A program made the position numbers and the translations under genes. Positions 53,401-62,400 of a DNA stretch of 64,000 nucleotides are shown piece by piece. The stretch comes from Hyperoodon ampullatus (lineage: Eukaryota; Chordata; Mammalia; Artiodactyla; Ziphiidae): positions 95,593,777 through 95,657,776 of the forward strand of contig OX457062.1 in the NCBI GenBank assembly GCA_949752795.1, read 5' to 3'. The notes below the pieces were generated by a model. That model was not told the DNA's origin and made no database searches. It was given only the letters and a program-made list of their open reading frames with translations. Position 1 is the stretch's first letter. Each line of letters starts with the position of its first letter.

Positions 53401-56400
53401 GATTTCAGGCCACCAAGGGAAAAATCCATCCACTCTGGAACCTCACTAATCTCCTCCCAAAGAATCAGAGGAACGAATTAAACGAAAAATGATTTATACA
53501 CATGACAAAGCAAAACATAGATGAGAACAAGTCTGTTCTGTTCATGTGGTAACAACCCACGGATTAAGCATCAAAGGCACGAACTATTAATATCATTCAC
53601 CCGAATAAAGAAGGACTTGACCATGCTGTTGGCTTTTTTAATCTCTGGCTGCCCTCCATCTGAGTTAATGGCTGCTTGAATGATCTTCACGATATCATCA
53701 CTGAACTCCAACTGTATACAAAAAGAAAGCATTAATTATTCATAGAACAGTGTGCTCTCAAAACCACTTCCTCTTCCCTCCTAAATCATCCAGCACAGAG
53801 ATCCAATAGAAAACGGACACCCCATTTTAATACGGTGTAATTTCTCTTTAGTGGAGACCTTTGGGATTCAGTTCATAACTAACTTGTGGCAGTCAAGACA
53901 TGCCAGGCTAGTAAGGTAAGAATGCAGATAAATTAGCTGTATCCTGGTAAGTTACCAAACAGGGCCACGATTTTTTACTTAGACTAAAATGAATAAACAA
54001 CTGAATAGCAAACACGGACCATGAGGTAACAGATGATCATTTCCTACACTTCCTTAAAATCATAAAATTAAAAGGCATCTATCTAGAAATGAACATCCAT
54101 TATAAAAAGACATATTACTTGGATGTGATCTCAAAAGGGGCAAACCAATTAATTGCACATTAGTAATTTTCCATAAACAGTTTTAATATAAAAATAATTT
54201 TAATATAAAAATAATTTTTGAAGAACTCAGGTGAAAGCCAAATAAAAAGACACTACCTTCCCTATCATAACCATCTTCCAAAACACAGAACTAAAATAAC
54301 TCACATATTTTTAGGTATTTAAAACCACATGACATTTCTAAATACAATACAAACCATCTTTTAATGCTAACACCCAGCCTCATCCCCCAAAAGACCCAAG
54401 GAAGCTAAACGGGAGCTGGAAATTTAGGTAGTTTGCTGTATAGACATACCACAGATGTGTAGTTCCCTTGGTCCATTTTCCTCTTGACTCCTTCCAGATC
54501 TAAAGGCTGTTGATCTTCCTGTTTGCTGACCTCAGTAAGCACTGGTGGATCAGGCCCTTCTGGGGAGCTGCGGGAAGGTATACTCTCCTCTGTCTCAGGA
54601 TTTAAGTCCGGAGGTTTGGCAGCCTGTCGTCAGGAAAGATATGTTTCTTTTATCTAACACTGAAAATGAGGCACCTATGCAGATTCTACTAAAATGAATA
54701 AAGATGGTACTGAATGATGCATATTATAAAACCTAAAGAACATGAAAATAATCACAGATTTCTCAAATACTAGAAAAGGAAAGTTAAAAAGAGCTGGCTA
54801 TCTAATAGCTTGGCTAGGTTCACTGAGGAGCTTTGCTTGACAACTCCCAACCTAGTATGAAGAAACAGAAACTGTCCAATTCCTTTTGAGTAAGACTCAG
54901 ATACTGCTAATTTTCCTATTCAAAAAACAGACTCTATTAAAAGATAAAGCAGCAGCCTAGCTCTGAGTTAAAGTTATCCATGTGGTTCTTCCAACATTAT
55001 ACCTGTGTTCCCAATGACTACTTTATGTATATAGTTCATGACTTAAACGGACAAGAAGCAGTGATTTTCAAATCGTGTCCTGAGGAGCCCTGGAACTTTC
55101 CTGGAGCCGAAGGGTCTCTGGCCCCACTACCACCCTCGCACATCAGGCCACCATCCTGCTCCCTCTTGCCTAGAGCACCACCACTGCCTCCTAACCACGG
55201 CTCCTGCCTGTAGGCTCAGGCTTCTCCAATCCTTCCTTCTCACTCCAGTCAGAATCATTTTTTTGTTTTTTTATTTTTTTCTAAGAAGCAACTCTGATCA
55301 GGTTACTCTTTTGGGTGAAGTCCTTCATTGGGCTCCCCATGGCCTTCAGAATACAAAGTCCAAATTTCATATTACAACAGCAAGACCTTTGAAAGAGATA
55401 TGGCCCCTTCCTTCTTCTTACCCCAGAGATGGGTTTTACTCTTGGTGCTAAAAATTTTCTTAATAGCCTAAGGCCAAAGCAAGGAACTCTACAAAACTAA
55501 ATAAAGAGTGAGGCAAAAGAAAATAAACTGAAAGGCACACACACACAAAAACGCACACATTCCACGACTGGGCAAAAACCACCATTCGGAATACAAAATG
55601 AGACGTGGGCCTACCTGTCGGTAGCGTAGCAAGTGGCTGGTGGTCCGAGAGTTCAACAAGGCTGTCAGTACTTGCTTCAGAGAGATCTGGAGCTCTTTTT
55701 CAAGGGCCAGTCGCCACTCTGCCGGGTGCCGCTCAGTACAGTTCACACAAGTGTAGGCCACACTTTCCGGAAGATTAGACAGAATCTCATACATCTCATC
55801 TGGGAAAACAAAAACCTACAATGATGAGGTGCTCTGAAGAGTGGGAGACAGGGAAAAGAGAAAGCTATTCCACTGAACTTAATATCAAGCTGCATGTTAG
55901 AACAGTATTAAGACTCTCACACCCCTGAAGAACTCATATGCATTGATCTCTGAAGGGACGTTATTAACACTAACTCAGGATTTAGTCACTGGAGAATCAA
56001 TAGGTTATGGTATCCACAAAGGACAGCAAATAAATATCTTAAAGGATGTGTTCAAGATAAATGAGCACAAATTTAACACAATGTTCTTATTTTAGAGACT
56101 AAAAAATAAATTTAAAAAGACTTCAAGTAACAACACTACCCTAATTTTATGTTTATAGTACTCTGGGGGCTGTAAATGCAGCTGTACCAAGAAAGAAGGA
56201 AACTGTAATAAAAAGACTCCAACCTTCTGTACCTGAAAGATTCTCACATTTGGAATGGACCCATCGATCACATTTCCCACACTGCATCATCTTACTCTCG
56301 TAGTCATCATCATCATAACACTTATCACAGAGAGGGCAGAAGTTTCCTGAAAGCAAAGCGAAGTTTTCAGCAGAGCTTTGGTTCACATACCAACGCCTCT

Positions 56401-59400
56401 AAAGCCCTTGACTCACCTATGCCAATGTGATGTAAAATGCCAGCCACCATATTCTGCTTCTGAAACTACTTAAAAATGCCAGCATGCATCTACCATGGAA
56501 TGTTTACACATCTGTAAAGTGTCAAGATTATTCTGAGCTCTCAGAATATGCCACTAGTTCTCTTCTTTAAGACCCATTTTTAAAGGTCATGAGGTAGATT
56601 TTATAGATAACGTAATAGAAAAAGAATGGAAGAGAGAACTTTCTCTCTTAAACATTCCAAAGAAATGTTTAAATTTTTAAAAAAGAGGAGAGGGTAATGG
56701 GAGTAAAAAAACACAGTTAATTTACACTTTTCCCTTATTCCTAGTGCTTTTACATTAGAGCTTAGAGCAGTGCTTCCTAAAATTCGGAAAAATATACACC
56801 CTTCATCAATTTGTTTTATCCATGTATCATCTCTTATTATTTTTTACTTAATAGACTTAATATTGATTTGCTTAAATAACTTCAATAGTGAACTTTATAT
56901 CATTATTATCCTAAGTCAGTTTAATGTATTGGCTATAATTTTTTTCTAGCACAATTATTAAGATAAAATCGTTGACTCAGTACCACCTAAAATCATTTCT
57001 GAAACAATCAAATGGATATATACCTCACTTTGGGAAATACTGGTTTAGAGCATTTCTTTGTGGTGAGTTACTATCAAAAGTCTTCCTTGATTCATCCCCC
57101 CAAAGATAACAAAACCTTTCTAGTTGCTCTAAGTCTCTGTGTAAGGAAAAGAGCAAGACCAGAAACTTAAGAAATTTGTCTAAATGGCGTCCTTGACAAT
57201 AATAGTAAGACCTTTCCATTCCACTGCAGTGTCCAGTTCACCTCCCAAACACTAAGTACAACCTCTGAAAGTTGACAAAACTGGCTTTTCTGAGGTACCT
57301 TTAGCAAAGAGTTTGGCACAATCATGGCAGAGGGAGAAATCATGAGACCACTGTGCATCCCACCCTTTGCCGGGAGTCGTGGATCCACAGCTCTTGCAGC
57401 GAACACACTTGGTACAGATCTGGAAGAGACAAAAGAAATTCAATAGGAACTTCTTGTTTTTAATATCTCTTCTTATTTAAGAAGGTCTCAAACGCAATCC
57501 ATTTCTAGAGTTGACTTCTCTACTGGGACAGCTTTTCTTCCTCAAGCAGGGTAGTCCTCTTACAATTTGTGCATGCCTAACAGTCCCATGACAATTCTCT
57601 CTGAAACTGCCCATTGTGTGAGAAACTCACCCAAACTTTCTTTTTCTTTGTGGGTTTGGTGGGGTAATTTGGTCCCAGGCACTCAGGGTGATAGCTGTTT
57701 CGGCACTTATTACACTCCAGCAGCTGCTGTAAGAAAACAAGAAGGCAAAAAGGTGGGCATCACCTCACCTTCACTGGACACCTGTCACTTAGTACCCCAT
57801 TTCATACTTTTCTTCAAGTAAATACAGCACATCACTGTGACAGCTTAAATTTCCTCATAAATTATTTACTCTCAAGGCATAGGTATTTATGTCCTGCCAA
57901 AGGTACTCAGGGATGAACATTCTGATAAAGGAGATTTGATTTATTTTGAGGATTTTATCCAATGCCACGTTTTCTGCTATACTCCCAAAATTAAATTAAA
58001 ACACAACAATAGGCAATTGATTACACCCAGTTAAACAGTAAAAACAGGCTAAGCCAACAGGAAAAATGTGCGTACGAAATCCTAGATTAAAAGGCAGAAA
58101 TGGAGATACAGAGTAATACTGTAAGTGGCCCCATTACTCAGCGTCGTACCTTGGTGGCCTGGTGCTGCCTTCCACAAACATGACAGAACTTGCAGCGCCG
58201 ACAACACCAGTTTTCCAGCTGGTCCTCCAGAGGGCGCTCGTGCTCCTCCAAACAAAACTTGTGGAAGGGCTCACAACAGACTTGGCAATACACAAACTAG
58301 GGTAAGACGGGAACACAGAGGCGGTCAAATAGCACATAGAAATATCAACCAAATCCTACCTGCTTACTTTTTGAGCTTTAGGAGTAGTGGAATACATACT
58401 GTATTCAACATGTTCACTAAGCAATGACTATGTTAAAAAAGCAGAATACTGTGGAGTTTCAGGGGACTAAAGCAGTAATAATAGTAGAATTATAAAATAA
58501 CTAAATAGATACAACCTAAGATTTAATAGAATGTGCTAAGTGCCGTAAAAGAGGTATCAACAAAGAGCTAAGGCGATGTAAAAGAGTGGGGTAAGGGGAA
58601 ACAGGGATGGTTTTAAAGGCTCTCTATAATCTACTAAATGACTGTAAGCTCTGGTTTGTCCTTCCCATCTCTAATTTTAGAAGTAAGTTATTTTCATACT
58701 GATAAAGAGATTTTCAGAAATTCAAGTGAGTGTGACTCATAATTTTCTTCTGCCATAAAAGAATCAGTGGGACAACTGGTCAAAACTAAATAAAGTCTAC
58801 TTAAATAATTGTAAAATACCAACGTTAATTTCCTGATTTTGATAATTATATTGTGGTTATATAAGAGGATGTCCTTGGTTTTAGGAAATACACAGTATAA
58901 AATTTAGAGGTAAAAGGGCATATGTCTGCAACTTGCTCTCAAATTTTAAGAAAAAAATGTCTACATATAAAATGTGTGTACATATTTTATTTATTTTGTA
59001 CAATACATATACAAAGAGAAAAGGATAAAGCAAATTAAAAATATTAATGCTAAAGCAATTTTACTCCAATAAAAAAAATATTAATGCTTGGGGAATCCAG
59101 GTAAAGGGTGTATGGGAATCCTTTGTACCACTCTTGTAGCTTTTCTGTAAATCTGAAATCATGTCAACATAAAAAGTTTTAAAAAATTTGAATGGAGGGA
59201 AAATTCATCAAGCACTGGTTATGCTTTAGGAGTGCAATGTAGGCAGTGGGCTATTCATTTTCTAATTTCAGTTTTTAGGAATCCTGTGGGATTGCTGTGC
59301 ACAGCTACACAATTTAAATTAGAGCAATTATACTCTGGGAAAAAAAAAACTTTTAACACAGAAGTTGAAGTACTGGTGTTACGAAAATAAGTTATTCCTG

Positions 59401-62400
59401 TGGGTAACGTGTATGGATGTAACGAGAGTTAAAATTATGTAGGAAAAGAGGTACAGTAGACCCCTGGCACTTACATAGACTGAACAGTCTCAGTTTCAAT
59501 GCTATCTAAAGCAACTCCAGCACTTAGAACAATATATTGTTCGTAACAGGCACTAAAAAAATATTTCCTTAATGAATGAATACCAGGCAATAATTTTGCT
59601 AATGTGTAATTTATTTTTTAATGCCTTTATTTTATTTCATTAAATGTCTGAATCACTAAATTAAAAAAAAAAATATTGCTGAACGTTTACAATGACAATT
59701 TTGCATTTCTCCATATACTTTATCATATAATGATGTCATATATTCTAAATTTCTTAGATCTATATTTAAGATACAACCATATAATAAGAACCCCAAGGAA
59801 AACAAAACTTACACCTCAAAATTATTGTTCATCCCATTACTATTTAAGCTGCTAATTTTTGCCCATTAAAACTACTTTTTTCTTTGCATATTTAAAAATC
59901 CACATACTGGTATCATTTTCATTTAAAAAGTCACTCTTTAATATATAACTTTCAGCATACAGTTATTTGTGAATATAATTTTGCAGAAAAATTACTTTAT
60001 GTCTGATAGTTTATTTTTGAAATTATTTAGAAAGCTTAAAGATGTAGAAGAAAAATAGCATATCGGATTATATAATCTGCATACATAAAGGATCTGCATT
60101 AAACTAAATCACAGAGGCAGTTTTGGTGAATTCTTATTCAATATTGTCCACACTTGCTAATGTCTAATTTAAAATAGCAAGTGGGCAGGACTGAATGTCT
60201 TAGCTAGTGAGTCTCAATGACTGCTCAACATCTGGATTACAACTTGGCTTTGGGTTTTCTTTATGACCTTAGAATACATATGTGACAAATAATAACCTAA
60301 GGAGGTATTCAGGAATTGAGAACTACATGAATGACAAATTACTGCTTTCTAGTTGAAATTGTGCTACCTTTTTCCCCCCTTATGATAAAGGTGGCACATA
60401 CTCACTGCAAAAAAACTCAAAAAGATAAAGAAAAAACAAAAGTCAACCACAATCCAACTACACTCTTTTTTTTTTTTTTTTTTTTTGTGTGTGGTACGTG
60501 GGCCTCTCACTGCTGTGGCCTCCCCCCTTGCGAAGCACAGGCTCCGGACGCGCAGGCTCAGCAGCCATGGCTCACGGGCCCAGCCGCTCTGCAGCATGTG
60601 GGATCTTCCCAGACTGGGGCACGAACCCGCGTCCCCCTACATCAGCAGGCGGACTCTCAACCACTGCGCCACTAGGGAAGCCCCAACTACACTCTTAAGA
60701 TTTGGGTGTAAATCCTTCAGAATTCTTTCTACATATATATTTCAAAAACATTTTTCCAAACCAAAATGGGATAATGCTTTTTACATACTATTTTGTGACC
60801 TGCTCTGTTAACTCAGTGATGTGTCATGGACATCTTTCCATGTCAATATGAATCTATATTATCATCTTTAGGACTTCATATGTGCCATTATATGCATGTC
60901 CTATAGTTATTTTAACCGAAGTACCAGCCCCTTATTGATGACTTTTTGGGTTGTCTCCAATTTTTTATTATCATAAATACTGAATAAACCCTTCTGTTTA
61001 TTATATATATACAAATATTTATACACATAGAAGGGTTTATTATATATATACATGTATACAAACATACATACACATATAATTTATCTAATTATATCCTCAA
61101 GATAAATGCCTGGAGTGCATTGCTGGGTTAGAGGGTATACCCATGTTAAAGATAAATACATATTTCCAAACAATCTTCTCAGAAAGACTGTAACTAATTT
61201 AAATTTCCAGAAACAGAAAGTCTCCATTTCCACTTGATCCTTTTTATCATGCTTTAATTTACAGTGTTTGGTAATCGGAAGGCTTAACGCTCCCCTCCCA
61301 CCATATTTTTACTTCTCGTTTTGTGAATTATATACTCCTGCCCTTAGACTATTTTTTTTACTGGGTGTTTTCCTTTTTCTTATTAATTGCTAAGAGCTCT
61401 TTATAGACAAGGAAGTTTTGCTATTCAACATAAAACAACTATCAACAGCAACTCTTTTTCTAGAAAAACATTTATCATTTCTTCCATGTTTGGACATCTA
61501 GCAAAAAATCAGAACTCTAATAATGAGTGAATTTAAGAGATGAAACTATTAAACTTTTCACACTCAATAACTGCTACTTTAAAAAAAAAAAAAAACTCTA
61601 ATAAAAAGCAGACTCCTTCCTGAAATTTCTAAAAAACGTCAAAGCATTTCATTTGCAGGTTTCAACAGGATATAGTGCCTGCTATATACCAACAAAACAG
61701 AATATAATGATTTCTTTCATCACAGCAAAATAATCTATCATTATACTGTCTTGGGTACCAAGAAGCAGGATATCTTACCTCTACATGCCCACTACTGGCA
61801 CAGAGAAAGCAAACCACCCTGGGTGTTATAGGAACAGAGGTCAAGATTCCTAAGCCTCCCATCTCCCACACATTTTCTGCTTCACAATCCTCCTGCGGAG
61901 AGAGAGAAAAAGATACTTTTGACGGTTTTACGACACAACGCTGCAATGAAAAAACGCTGCATTGAAAATAAGGACGAAAAGCATAAAATTAGAGTGACAC
62001 CAGAATGTCGAGAATATTTCATCTCAATGAGTTCAAAATAACTGCTGCTTTGAAAATTTTAAATCTCAGACACAAACTCTTAAAAGGCTCACCTGTTAAC
62101 TACAATGCAAAGATTTACTGGGATTGAATTTCCCTTAGAGTTTTGCTGATTCAAGCGATCATCATGGTTTGATTATACCTATGTGAAAGAAGCACTTCCT
62201 CAGATACTGTTCTCATCTAAAAGCACTTTACAGCTCAGGATGGGCAGGACTGGCTCCATGCCTCTGTACTTCAGTCAGTTCACAGACTGACCTGGTAACA
62301 CTGACCGGAGTTCTCACACACCTGAACCCATCTATTAATGGCAGATCTTCATTCCTCCGCCCCACCCCCCAAATGAATTTCCTCTCTTTCAACACCTTTG

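Larger units (their letters stand above)
58297..61778. other. KMT2A: KMT2A intron 10 (3.5 kb)
   Basis: AT-rich. It holds an L1 3' end (about 59050-59185, '...tgtaaatctgaaatcatgtc'), a SINE at 60466-60684 and a diverged antisense L1 at about 60710-61430. 58300-59050 and 59190-60450 show nothing recognised. Confidence 0.7.
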
